Below the pieces are notes generated by a model, which saw only the letters and a program-made list of their open reading frames with translations, was not told the origin of the DNA and did not search any database. Position numbers and translations under genes: made by a program. A stretch of 35,914 nucleotides of DNA, taken from the NCBI GenBank assembly GCA_002421845.1, contig DISL01000031.1:1-35914 (forward strand), written 5' to 3'. The stretch comes from Epsilonproteobacteria bacterium UBA6211. Its GTDB lineage: Bacteria; Campylobacterota; Campylobacteria; Campylobacterales; Arcobacteraceae. The first letter of the stretch is position 1. Each line of letters starts with the position of its first letter. Shown piece after piece: positions 7,568 through 16,459 of the stretch.

Positions 7568-9098
7568 AATTTTAGATTTATATGATAAGTGGGAATTTAC
7601 CAACAAGACAAATTTTCTAATTTTTATTATAACGGGTGGTATGCTATGTATAATTATACTATCGCAAATATCAACTTACGCTATAAAAAGCGATTTTGAA
7701 AAACTTTTTGAAAATCGTACAAAACCACTTGTTGATTTAGAAAATCTAAAAGACACATGCGAAATTAATATAAAAGATACTATCATTGATTTACAAAACA
7801 ACCAAATTTCACTAGATGATGCAAAGGAAGTTTTAAATCTTTCTCAAGGACTCATCCTTACTCACTGGTCAAATTACAAAGAATCAAAAAAAAATGATGA
7901 GTTAAATCTATTTACATCACTAATCAAAAGAATATTTCTTCCATCAAATCAAAACTATAAAAATGAGGTATTATTCAATAGACTTCTTTCAAATATAGAT
8001 ACCAAAATATCTAAAATAGACCACTATTTAACTAGCTTTGAACCTTCAAATATCGAGCAACTAAGCTATGAAATCAGTTCCGTGAAAGTTTATATTACAA
8101 GTCTTATAAACTATGATTTAAAAGTAATTATTGCAGAAAAAAAGGATACGGATAGACTTTTGGGATTCTTATTTTTATTTTCCATACTATCTATCGTATT
8201 TGTCTTTTTATTTTCTATTCTTCTTTCAATACTTATTTTAAATAACTTCAAAAAAATGCACAAACTACTTGAAATAAAAGTAGAACAAAAAACCAAAGAA
8301 CTCCTTGAATTAAACAGTTCACTAGAGCGAAGAATAGCCCATGAAGTAAAAAATAGTAGAAAAAAAGATTTTGTGATGTTCCAACAAGCAAAACTAGCTT
8401 CAATGGGTGAAATGCTCCAAAACATAGCCCACCAATGGCGTCAACCCCTTGGAAGTCTGAGTATGATAATACAAAGTTTTCAAACCAAAATGGAACTAGG
8501 TAAACTAACAACTGATTTTGTAGATTCTAAAGTAAAAGATGCCATGCTTTTAGCTGATAATATGTCGCATACACTAGATGACTTTAGGAATTTTTTCAAT
8601 CCTGAAAAAACCAAAACAACTTTTAGTATCAAACAATGTATAGAGCACTCATTTGAATTATCAAAATATATTTTGGAAAAAGAAAACATAAAACATGAAA
8701 TAGTTATCAAAAAAGATATTGTTATCAACAGTTATTATAATGAACTCTCCCATGTGTTTTTAAATCTTATAAATAACTCTAAAGATGCCTTTAAAAACAG
8801 ATGCACAAAAGAACAAAAAATCATTAAGGTCTTAGTAAAACCCTATAAAACAAAGCTTTATATACATTTTATAGATAATGGCGGAGGAATCCCGGAAAAT
8901 ATAATTTCCCAAATTTTTGAGCCCTATTTTACTACCAAATACAAAAGTGCAGGTACCGGTATAGGACTTTATATGTCAAAACAAATCATAGAAACACATA
9001 TGAAAGGCTCTATAACTTGCAAAAATATCCCAAATAACCTAAGTGGTTGTAAAGGGTGCAAATCAGCACTGTTTATTATCGAAATACCTATAAAATGA
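7554..9098 (+). CDS. Membrane sensor histidine kinase
   Basis: A 514-residue kinase. It has a transmembrane helix at about 20-40, a periplasmic domain of about 160 residues, a second helix at about 203-229, a coiled coil, and a histidine box IAHQWRQPLG with H293, the HQWRQPL form common in Campylobacterota. The ATPase domain shows N box NLINNSKDAF, G1 DNGGGIPENI, F box IFEPYFTTK and G2 GTGIGLYMSK. I choose the ATG at 7554, inside the end of the preceding gene; an upstream in-frame TTG at 7530 is less likely. Near the C-terminus an insertion carries C489, C499 and C502, unusual for this domain. It likely reads the state of the neighbouring periplasmic binding protein and phosphorylates the response regulator that follows. 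Confidence 0.93.
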   Translation: MKFNKILDLYDKWEFTNKTNFLIFIITGGMLCIIILSQISTYAIKSDFEKLFENRTKPLVDLENLKDTCEINIKDTIIDLQNNQISLDDAKEVLNLSQGLILTHWSNYKESKKNDELNLFTSLIKRIFLPSNQNYKNEVLFNRLLSNIDTKISKIDHYLTSFEPSNIEQLSYEISSVKVYITSLINYDLKVIIAEKKDTDRLLGFLFLFSILSIVFVFLFSILLSILILNNFKKMHKLLEIKVEQKTKELLELNSSLERRIAHEVKNSRKKDFVMFQQAKLASMGEMLQNIAHQWRQPLGSLSMIIQSFQTKMELGKLTTDFVDSKVKDAMLLADNMSHTLDDFRNFFNPEKTKTTFSIKQCIEHSFELSKYILEKENIKHEIVIKKDIVINSYYNELSHVFLNLINNSKDAFKNRCTKEQKIIKVLVKPYKTKLYIHFIDNGGGIPENIISQIFEPYFTTKYKSAGTGIGLYMSKQIIETHMKGSITCKNIPNNLSGCKGCKSALFIIEIPIK

Positions 9099-9121
9099 TA
9101 AAAATATTATTGTAATTTGGA

Positions 9122-9127
9122 TATAAT
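9122..9127 (+). promoter_or_regulatory. Putative -10 box of the response regulator gene
   Basis: TATAAT in the 53-bp gap after the kinase, 24 bases before the ATG, could give the regulator separate expression. The -35 is not clear. Confidence 0.4.
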
Positions 9128-9151
9128 TCCCTACATATAAGAGGAGTTTAG

Positions 9152-9826
9152 ATGAATAGCGTTAGAGATTTAAATGTTTTAAAATGGTTCAATGTACTTT
9201 ACATAGAAGATGATGTGGATTTACTTACCCATACAAAAGATGTTTTAGAAGATTTTGTAAGCAATATTTATACGGCTACAAATTCAGTAGAAGCTCTCAA
9301 CATACTCCAAAACAAAAAAATAGACGTAATCATATCCGATATTTTACTTGAAAACGAAAACGGCATAGAATTTCTGACTTTTTTGAAAAACGAAAAAAAC
9401 ATCTCTATCCCTACTATCCTAACAACAGCCCATACAGATACACAATATCTTCTTGATGCAATAAAACTAAAAGTGGAAAGCTATATAGTAAAACCTATAA
9501 ATATCAAAGAACTTCTAAATACTTTACACGATATTTTGATACCTACTATCCAACAACAAGAGATTAAAAAAACAAACAATATCATAAAAATGATTTCAAT
9601 AGTTACAGACAACAAACAAGTAGATGTCATAAAACATATCATGAACAACTTAGATTCAAATGACTGTTTTACCGGTTCTTACAGCGATATTATGTCTATT
9701 ATCAATATATCCAAACCGACACTTATAAAACTTTTTAAAGAGCTAACAGAAAGAGAAATACTTGTAAGGGTTAACTATAAAACTTACAAATTCAACGAAT
9801 CTGCACTAAATAAATCAAGCCTATAG
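9152..9826 (+). CDS. Response regulator with C-terminal winged-helix DNA-binding domain
   Basis: A 224-residue regulator. The receiver domain has the acidic pair D20/D21, phospho-acceptor D63 (IISDILLEN), T92 and K114 (YIVKPI). After a linker, residues about 145-220 contain a helix-turn-helix (MSIINISKPTLIKLFKELTEREIL) and a short wing, unlike the OmpR or NarL classes; it is nearer to a MarR/Crp-like winged helix. A GAGGAG lies before the ATG and a TATAAT at 9122-9127 could give it its own promoter. It is the output partner of the kinase just upstream, and by position may control the divergent fdh operon through the palindromes at 6267-6337. It runs convergently into the lipoprotein gene with two bases between them. 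Confidence 0.9.
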   Translation: MNSVRDLNVLKWFNVLYIEDDVDLLTHTKDVLEDFVSNIYTATNSVEALNILQNKKIDVIISDILLENENGIEFLTFLKNEKNISIPTILTTAHTDTQYLLDAIKLKVESYIVKPINIKELLNTLHDILIPTIQQQEIKKTNNIIKMISIVTDNKQVDVIKHIMNNLDSNDCFTGSYSDIMSIINISKPTLIKLFKELTEREILVRVNYKTYKFNESALNKSSL

Positions 9827-9828
9827 TT

Positions 9829-10422
9829 TTAATATTTTTGTTCTTTTAGCCAAGTTACCGCTTGATTTATAAACTCTGCAAATGCTTGATTATAGGCTTC
9901 TAAAGCCTCTTTTGGAGTTATTGCCTTTAACTCTTTTTCTATTATAAACGTCTTTGAATCAACTAAATTTTTTGTTTTTTGATTTAGAAGGTTTAGATTG
10001 ATTTGTACTTTTACCTTTGATTTATTCCCATCGATAATTTGATAAAAATCATAAATATTACTCTCAAGTACCAAATCATATTTTAGTAAACTACCGTTTG
10101 AAACTACACTTTTAAACATACCTGTTTTATTTAGCTCTAGTACCAGCATATTTTCCAGTTGTTTATATAAAGGCTCATCCCAAGCGTGTTTCACGTAGCT
10201 TTTATATATACCCTCTTCATCGCTATAAACCAAATCTTTATTATAAATATACCCTACTCCCAAAGGCTTTTTGACAAGCATCACCAAATCATGCTTTTTA
10301 GTATCCTCTTTATATGTTATACCTGATTCCAAAAGTCTAAAACTATTTTGCTCACCGTTTGATTTGGAAGCACATCCAGTAAATAAAATCGCACCTAATG
10401 CTAATGATAATATGATTTTCAT
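9829..10422 (-). CDS. ABC-type transport auxiliary lipoprotein (Mla/PqiC-like)
   Basis: A 197-residue lipoprotein with a lipobox LFTGC (C17), fitting the ABC transport auxiliary component family (PqiC/YmbA-like) found with MCE transporters. The motif-like parts are KPLGVGYIYNKDLVY, AWDEPLYKQLENMLVLELNKTGMF and a C-terminal helix AFAEFINQAVTWL. It is the last gene of the mla operon, 2 bp after mlaD, and would act at the inner face of the outer membrane in phospholipid transport between membranes. Confidence 0.82.
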   Translation of the reverse strand: MKIILSLALGAILFTGCASKSNGEQNSFRLLESGITYKEDTKKHDLVMLVKKPLGVGYIYNKDLVYSDEEGIYKSYVKHAWDEPLYKQLENMLVLELNKTGMFKSVVSNGSLLKYDLVLESNIYDFYQIIDGNKSKVKVQINLNLLNQKTKNLVDSKTFIIEKELKAITPKEALEAYNQAFAEFINQAVTWLKEQKY

Positions 10423-10424
10423 GA

Positions 10425-11375
10425 TTACTCCCCAGGCCCTAAAGGTTTTGTATTGGTTTTAAAGATTATATCAGACGGACTTTGCTGTAACTGCCGTATC
10501 AGAGTATTTAGCTCGTCCATACTGTTTTGTGTCGATTGTAAATTTTCTTGCAAAATAGTAGCCATATCAAACTCACCGTAGTCCACTCTCTCTTCGAGTT
10601 TTGACACCAAAGAATTGACTGATTTTGATACCTCATCCACACTTTTTACCATAGATGAAGCATCCCCTTCAATAAGCGATGAAAACTCTTTTGATGTTTT
10701 TTGCAGTTGATTTGAAGCAGCCGATAAATCTTGAATAAGTTGTTTGATATTAGTCCCTTCACCTGATATTTCACCGGTCAAAAGTGCAAGATTTTGAGAA
10801 ATTTGAGCACTATTTTTAAGTAAAATCTCCACATTTTTGATATTTCCGTTTTGTAAAACACCGTTTTTTTCATCAAAAGCACTTTGAATAATATCAAGAG
10901 TATGTTCAAACTTCGTAATCAACGAAGCAAAAGTAGCATCATATCTAGTAAATAAGGACGGTTTAGCACTAATAACTCCCATATCTTTTTCATTTGAACT
11001 TGTCTCTAGCATAGGAGCATCTTTTGTACCACCTTCTATCTCCAAAAACATCAAGCCCGTTATTCCTTGCGGTTTTAACATAGCATAACTATCTGTTTTT
11101 ATAGGTGTTGATTTCTCAACCTTTATTATTACGCTCACTTCTTGGGTATTATCATAATTAATATGTATTTTTTCCACTTCCCCGACACTTACACCCATTA
11201 GCCTAACGGGTGCTTTGATATTTAGCCCTGATACGGACTCTTGAGTATTGATTTTATAATATTTATATTCTCTATCTTTTGAATAATTACTTTGCCACAA
11301 CAAAAATAAAATCAAACCAATAAACGTAACAAAAACAAAAACACCTACCGTAAAATACTGAACTCTATTTTCCAT
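10425..11375 (-). CDS. mlaD: MCE-domain lipid-binding protein of an Mla-type transporter
   Basis: A 316-residue protein anchored by one N-terminal helix (about residues 7-29), followed by a single MCE domain (GLNIKAPVRLMGVSVGEVEKI, then KPQGITGLMFLEIEGGT) and a long helical, Ser/Gln-rich tail. It should form the periplasmic ring that carries phospholipids between the inner-membrane permease and the outer membrane. GGAG precedes the ATG at 11375. The gene is separated from mlaF by a 272-bp structured stretch, unlike the zero or few-base gaps elsewhere in this operon, so its expression may depend on that stretch. Confidence 0.9.
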   Translation of the reverse strand: MENRVQYFTVGVFVFVTFIGLILFLLWQSNYSKDREYKYYKINTQESVSGLNIKAPVRLMGVSVGEVEKIHINYDNTQEVSVIIKVEKSTPIKTDSYAMLKPQGITGLMFLEIEGGTKDAPMLETSSNEKDMGVISAKPSLFTRYDATFASLITKFEHTLDIIQSAFDEKNGVLQNGNIKNVEILLKNSAQISQNLALLTGEISGEGTNIKQLIQDLSAASNQLQKTSKEFSSLIEGDASSMVKSVDEVSKSVNSLVSKLEERVDYGEFDMATILQENLQSTQNSMDELNTLIRQLQQSPSDIIFKTNTKPLGPGE

Positions 11376-11398
11376 AATTTACTCCATAAATCTTGTAA

Positions 11399-11673
11399 TA
11401 TTACTACACCTACAAATAATTTGAATAATAGCCGCATTTTTGCCATAATTGTTTTTTAGAAAAAATTGAAGGCATACATCGTATGTCGAAAGTTTTTCTA
11501 AAAAAGAGTATGAGTAAACAATGCGAGTGAACTACTAAAATAAATGCTAGTTCTCTTATAAGCCCTATCTTCGTTGTCAACTTTCGCTTACCGATGGTAA
11601 GCTTCAAGTTTCCGCCTTGATAGAACTTATAATAAAACTACTATTATTTACATTATTTTCAGGTGTAGTAATA
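11399..11673 (-). repeat. Structured intergenic element between mlaF and mlaD (nested inverted repeats)
   Basis: The 272-bp gap 11376-11647 holds no convincing gene. An outer 13-bp inverted repeat TATTACTACACCT (11399-11411 and 11661-11673) reaches into the 3' end of mlaF. Inside lie hairpin A, 13-bp arms at 11452-11464 and 11493-11505 with an inner CATAC/GTATG stem; hairpin C, 21-base arms at 11549-11569 and 11619-11639 matching at 17 of 21; and within C, hairpin B, GCTTACC-gat-GGTAAGC at 11586-11602. Three of C's four mismatches become G-U pairs in RNA made from the minus strand, the direction of the operon. It may be a MITE-like insertion, a repeat family, or a regulatory RNA; strand is given for the better-pairing RNA. 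Confidence 0.6.
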
Positions 11674-12373
11674 ACTCTGGATTTGATTCTTTTAACATTT
11701 TCATATTCCCCTCAAATGCAACCTTCTTATCACCTAGTATAATAAACCTATCAAGAACATTTTGTATGGTATCCTTATCATGGGTTACCATCACTACGGT
11801 TATACCCAAAAGTTCCCTAAGCTTCAAAATAAGTTCATCAAAATCCCTAGAACTAGCAGGGTCAAGCCCACTTGTCGGCTCATCCAAAAACAATATTTCA
11901 GGGTCAAGTGCCAAAGCCCTAGCAAGTCCTGCACGTTTTTTCATACCGCCGCTTAACTCCGACGGAAACAAATCGGCAGTTTTTATATCAAGCCCCACCA
12001 TTTGAATCTTTAATAATGCTAATTCTTTGATAAAAAACTCAGGCAATTTCGTATATTCTTTAAGTGGTAACATTACGTTTTCAAGGACACTTAGAGTACT
12101 AAATAATGCTCCAAATTGAAAAAGAACTCCCCATTTTAGACGTAATTCTTCTTCATCTTTGATACTAAGCCTTGTGACATCCTTATCCAAAACATACATT
12201 TTGCCCGATGTTGGTTTTTGAAGCATTATCATTTGTCTTAGAAGTGTAGTTTTACCGCTTCCGCTACCGCCCAAAAGCCCAAAAATCTCACCTTGGTTTA
12301 TACCGAAATTTACACCGTCATGTATGGTATTTACACCAAACTTTGTGATAATATTTTCCGCTTTTACTATCAT
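11648..12373 (-). CDS. mlaF: ATPase of an Mla-type phospholipid ABC transporter
   Basis: A 241-residue ABC ATPase powering the MlaE permease. It shows Walker A (GLLGGSGSGKTT), the signature LSGGMKKRAGLARAL, Walker B (EILFLDEPTSGLDP) and the switch histidine in VMVTHDKD. Its ATG abuts the stop of mlaE. The last codons (ELLLHLKIM) overlap the right arm of the 13-bp inverted repeat that bounds the structured element downstream, so its natural C-terminus may have been changed if that element is an insertion; the length is otherwise usual. Confidence 0.93.
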   Translation of the reverse strand: MIVKAENIITKFGVNTIHDGVNFGINQGEIFGLLGGSGSGKTTLLRQMIMLQKPTSGKMYVLDKDVTRLSIKDEEELRLKWGVLFQFGALFSTLSVLENVMLPLKEYTKLPEFFIKELALLKIQMVGLDIKTADLFPSELSGGMKKRAGLARALALDPEILFLDEPTSGLDPASSRDFDELILKLRELLGITVVMVTHDKDTIQNVLDRFIILGDKKVAFEGNMKMLKESNPELLLHLKIM

Positions 12374-13501
12374 TTAGATACCCATTTGTGTAAGAAGTAT
12401 CGAAAATATAGCATTAAAAGCTATAACCCAAAAAATGGCATTGACGACGCTTATCGTAGTATATTTACCTACGCTTTGAGTATTTGACTCCACTAAAAAC
12501 CCTCGAAAACACCCGACAAGTGCGATAATAATACCAAAAAAAGGTGCTTTTATAAGCCCTATAAGTATATGTTTCATAGCTACCGTCTCACGAAATCTAT
12601 CCATAAACTCCCCATAAGATATTCCAAGGTCAATATTCGCAATAATCATCCCACCGAAAATCGTAACAGCATCAGCCACAACCACAAGCAAAGGCAACAC
12701 TATCATCATAGCAACAACACGTGGCAATATAACAAACTCCCAAGTCCTAAATCCCATAGTTTTCATGGCATCTATCTCATCGGTGAGCTTCATAACCCCT
12801 ATTTGAGCGGTAAATGCCGATGAAGTCCGCCCTGCTATTACGATAGCTGCTATCAGCGGTGCTAGTTCCCTAGTAGCCGAGATTCCTATCATCTCCACTA
12901 TAAATATATTAGCCCCGAATTGTTGTAATTGCACTGCACCTTGATATGCAAGTACAACTCCTATAAGTAAAGAGGTAATACCTATAATAGGTACTGCATA
13001 AAGCCCGTTTTGTTCGATATGAAACAACGTAGCTCTAAACCTAAATTTATTTGGATTTAAAATAGCCCCCACAAACGACAAAGTCACACCGCCAAGGAAA
13101 TTGATAAACGCTATAAACACAGTATAAGCGGTATGCACTTGTTTGCCTAAAGCATAAAACAAATCTTTTACCGATGATTTTTGATGATTTATCGTAATAT
13201 TTTTTGAAGAAAACTTACCGCACAGGTCTATCAGAGTGCTATTTTTCGTGTTGCTTGATTGTATCGTAAATAGACGTTTTTTTTCTTCAATAGCCCTTTT
13301 GATATGCAGTATCGCCATAGCACCTGCGGTATCAAACTTTTGAATATCCGTTACATCACATACGATATTCGACTTTATATCTACAAAATCACTCATACTT
13401 TCCAAGATTTTATCGACACTTTGTTTTGTCCATGTTCCTGAACATTTGATATGAGTCATACCGTTAGAATTTTCTATTTTGTAAACGGCTTTTGTTGACA
13501 T
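12374..13501 (-). CDS. mlaE: Mla-type permease with N-terminal STAS domain
   Basis: A 375-residue protein: residues 1-100 form a STAS-like domain (MlaB-like, with IVCDVTDIQKFDTAGAMAILHIKRA), and 110-375 form the multi-helix MlaE permease with ISATRELAPLIAAIVIAGRTSSAFTAQIG and LTDEIDAMKTMGF. The fusion supplies the MlaB function in the same chain, as seen in several Gram-negative groups. The ATG directly follows the TAG of mutS, with an AAGGG inside the end of mutS, so it is translated from the same message. It exports or imports phospholipids across the inner membrane together with MlaF and MlaD. Confidence 0.92.
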   Translation of the reverse strand: MSTKAVYKIENSNGMTHIKCSGTWTKQSVDKILESMSDFVDIKSNIVCDVTDIQKFDTAGAMAILHIKRAIEEKKRLFTIQSSNTKNSTLIDLCGKFSSKNITINHQKSSVKDLFYALGKQVHTAYTVFIAFINFLGGVTLSFVGAILNPNKFRFRATLFHIEQNGLYAVPIIGITSLLIGVVLAYQGAVQLQQFGANIFIVEMIGISATRELAPLIAAIVIAGRTSSAFTAQIGVMKLTDEIDAMKTMGFRTWEFVILPRVVAMMIVLPLLVVVADAVTIFGGMIIANIDLGISYGEFMDRFRETVAMKHILIGLIKAPFFGIIIALVGCFRGFLVESNTQSVGKYTTISVVNAIFWVIAFNAIFSILLTQMGI

Positions 13502-16459
13502 CTACAGCCCTTTTTTATTAGTCCATTTCAACTCCACCCCTTTGGATGTTGAAATAAAACCCTCTATGACTATTTGTCCGTCATGTACCATTTTGTGATG
13601 AAGTTTACAAAGGGGAATTAGATTTGATTTTTGGTTTTTATGAACATGACCTATAAATCCCCACTCATCTGCTTTTGATTGTTCTAGTCTATGATGTACA
13701 TCCTCTACCGCTTCACCGCATATTGCACAAGATACCAAATACAGATTTTTGTTGTATTTACTCGTCTTTTTATCTTTCAATCTATCCAAAGCACTATTTT
13801 CATCAGAAATCTTTTTTCTTATCTCGTTTGCTACCTTTAAAAACTCACTATCTATATGAAGCGATTTGGCAAACTCCAAGCCGTATATACTACTTCCTTG
13901 CCCGTATTTTAGCTTTCTATCAAATATCAGTTTATCTTCACTCTCTTGATAATATACACTCAAATGCAACGGCATTACGTTACGCAAACGTGCAATCTCT
14001 TCTATTTGGGTTAATTGATGTAGATGGGTCGCAAATATAAAAAGCGACTCAAATTTCGATAGTTTGAGTATGGCACTTGCTACTATACTAACCCCGCTCA
14101 TGGTTTCCGTGGAGTGACTTATCTCATCACCTAATATCAAAGACTTTTTACCTGCACGATTGAAAATATTTTTTAGTTCCATCATCTCAACTGCAAAAGA
14201 TGACAACCCTTTGGAGATATTGTCGCTTCCGCTAATTCTTGTAAACATAGAATCAAATATGGTAAATCTCATAGATTTTGCAGGTACGAAAAATCCTGCT
14301 TGTGCTAGTATTACACTAATACCGACAGCCTTCATCAAAGAAGACTTTCCTGCACTGTTTATCCCGTAAAGCAATATACCGTTTACATGATTTTCCAAGA
14401 TATTAAGAGGGCGTGAATTTTCTACTATACAGTTGTTTTTCATCTCATCGCTAATAAGGGTCAAATCACCTAAAACTACGTCGTTTGGTACATATTCTAT
14501 AATATCTACGGTTTGTTCTATTATAGGGTGTCTAAGCCCTACTAATTCCAAAAAGTTTTCGTTGTTTTTTGTTTTTACTATTTTCGGACATACGAAATTA
14601 TATTTTTTTGATACTTTGATATTTGATACGGTTACGTCTATTTCTGCTATAAACTCAACCAAATCTTCAATCATCTTAGAGTATTTTTTCTCAAAATCAC
14701 CTATTTTTTCTTTGAAAACTTGCTTATTTATCTCTATAATTTTTGATAGATTACCTGCGTATTGGTCTGTTATGCTTTGTGTTAAATCATTTGTAATTTT
14801 TACGTTGTTCGTCTGGATTTTTACTTTGAAATTTTTAAACAAAAGCAACTCGTCATCCACTATCACATGGGACGCATCAAACTCCTCTTTGATAGAATAA
14901 AATCTATTTTTTGTAAGACTTATGAAAAATCCCTCTTTATCAAGCCTATTTACTTGTACGAGTGAGAAATCATCACTTCCAAGAAGTTTACAAATATGGT
15001 ATTGAATAAGCTCCAATTTACCCAAAAGCTCTTCATTGGCACTTACAAGCTCGTCTATCTTTGGATTTATCCCTTTTTTTATCATATTTTCGCTGACATC
15101 TTTGAGCATATATCTACCCGTAGCAAACAAATCAAAGGTAGCATCTATATCAGCCAAAAATCCGTTTATTTCAGCTTCTGAACAAGGTGGCTTATAGAAT
15201 TTATAGTTTTCCATAAATTTCACTATCTCTTTGATACTAAAAAGGGAATCGTATAGATAATTTAGCTCAAAAGGGTGAAGTCTGTTTAGTCTAATACGTC
15301 TTCCAAGCCTTGCTATATCGTAAATCTTGGCAAGTTCTTTATCTATAGGGTTATAATAATCATACAATTCTAATGATAAAGATTGACGTCTTAAAATCTC
15401 TTTGTAGTCTTTTATAGGGTTTGTCAGCCTCTCTTTTAGAAGCCTTTTACCCATAGCCGTCGATGTCTGGGTGATAATCTTTTGCAAAGAGATATTATGC
15501 GGTGTTTCGATGATATTTAGTTGTTCTAAGGCATTATTACCGAGATACACGTATTTACCCACATCTAGTTTGGTAGGAGGTAAAAGCTTTTGGATTATTT
15601 TAGAGTCGTGTTCTATCACGAAATCTATCAAAAGAGCCAAAGATTCACTACCAAGAGGTGCAGTTTCTAAGTCAAGATGTTCTATGGGCGAAAGTAAAGA
15701 TTCTATCCCGAATACGTTTTTAAAAAGCTCGTTTTGATATGCTATTTTGGCTCTAAAATCCCTTATGTGATATGTTCTATTGGATAGTTCAAGATACCTT
15801 ACTATCTCGTTTTCACTGATACTTTTGTCAAGCAAAGAGATAACTACCTCACTTGTTTTATACATATTCATATAGTTAAAAGCCTCATCCAATGCAAAGC
15901 TTTTATCTTCACTCGTACTATGTACTTCACTATAATAACACTTACCGGTAGTTACGTCTATGGCACTATATCCTACCGAAAAAATATCTTTGTTTTTATC
16001 TATCACCAAAGCACTTAGGAAATTTTCATCGCTTGTCTGAACAAAATCAAAATTCGTACCCGGTGAGATAACCACATCAAGATACCTGCTTACGTTTGGC
16101 GGTACTCCCCTTTGTTTTACTACCGCTATGGTGTATTTTTGTTCACTGACGATTCTTGATAAATGTTTATCGAAGCTAACGGCAGGAACTCCTGCCATAA
16201 GAGGATTTTCTACGGAATTTTCAAGGATATTTTTGTTTTTTCTTGTTAGTTGGATATTTAGTATCTCGGAAATTTCTTTGGCTTTTCCTATCTTTTCTTC
16301 ATCGTTGTTTACCTCATAAACCTCGAAAAAAGTTCCCACTTCCATAAGTACGAGGGCATTTGAGCCGTACTTCTTCTCAAAAAGTCTTTGGAGTTCAAAA
16401 TAAGTAACGGTTAATAACTGCTTTTTTTGCAGTATCTCATTTGACTCATTTACTAGCAC
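13502..16459 (-). CDS. mutS: MutS7-type DNA mismatch repair protein with C-terminal HNH nuclease domain
   Basis: A 985-residue MutS. The mismatch-binding motif is present as G42-T-F44-F-E46, matching the F-x-E of MutS1. The ATPase shows Walker A GINSAGKS (699-706) and the DE pair of Walker B (D778, E779 in LGDEISHS). After the MutS part, residues about 905-985 form an HNH nuclease: C911-x2-C914, H922/H923, N946, C951, H954/H955 and H959. This combination is the subfamily described as MutS7, known in marine Epsilonproteobacteria, some giant viruses and octocoral mitochondria. Having its own nuclease it may cut DNA itself and not need MutL. The GTG start at 16459 overlaps the haem protein gene by 14 bp, with AAGGA upstream. 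Confidence 0.93.
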   Translation of the reverse strand: MLVNESNEILQKKQLLTVTYFELQRLFEKKYGSNALVLMEVGTFFEVYEVNNDEEKIGKAKEISEILNIQLTRKNKNILENSVENPLMAGVPAVSFDKHLSRIVSEQKYTIAVVKQRGVPPNVSRYLDVVISPGTNFDFVQTSDENFLSALVIDKNKDIFSVGYSAIDVTTGKCYYSEVHSTSEDKSFALDEAFNYMNMYKTSEVVISLLDKSISENEIVRYLELSNRTYHIRDFRAKIAYQNELFKNVFGIESLLSPIEHLDLETAPLGSESLALLIDFVIEHDSKIIQKLLPPTKLDVGKYVYLGNNALEQLNIIETPHNISLQKIITQTSTAMGKRLLKERLTNPIKDYKEILRRQSLSLELYDYYNPIDKELAKIYDIARLGRRIRLNRLHPFELNYLYDSLFSIKEIVKFMENYKFYKPPCSEAEINGFLADIDATFDLFATGRYMLKDVSENMIKKGINPKIDELVSANEELLGKLELIQYHICKLLGSDDFSLVQVNRLDKEGFFISLTKNRFYSIKEEFDASHVIVDDELLLFKNFKVKIQTNNVKITNDLTQSITDQYAGNLSKIIEINKQVFKEKIGDFEKKYSKMIEDLVEFIAEIDVTVSNIKVSKKYNFVCPKIVKTKNNENFLELVGLRHPIIEQTVDIIEYVPNDVVLGDLTLISDEMKNNCIVENSRPLNILENHVNGILLYGINSAGKSSLMKAVGISVILAQAGFFVPAKSMRFTIFDSMFTRISGSDNISKGLSSFAVEMMELKNIFNRAGKKSLILGDEISHSTETMSGVSIVASAILKLSKFESLFIFATHLHQLTQIEEIARLRNVMPLHLSVYYQESEDKLIFDRKLKYGQGSSIYGLEFAKSLHIDSEFLKVANEIRKKISDENSALDRLKDKKTSKYNKNLYLVSCAICGEAVEDVHHRLEQSKADEWGFIGHVHKNQKSNLIPLCKLHHKMVHDGQIVIEGFISTSKGVELKWTNKKGL

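Noticed and set aside
11410..11607. 65-codon minus-strand ORF in the mlaF-mlaD gap
   Set aside because: It lies across the hairpins, has no ribosome site and a composition unlike the neighbours; it reads like a chance frame through a structured repeat.
14433..14900. 155-codon plus-strand ORF inside mutS
   Set aside because: It is antisense to conserved MutS sequence and has no start context; a shadow frame.
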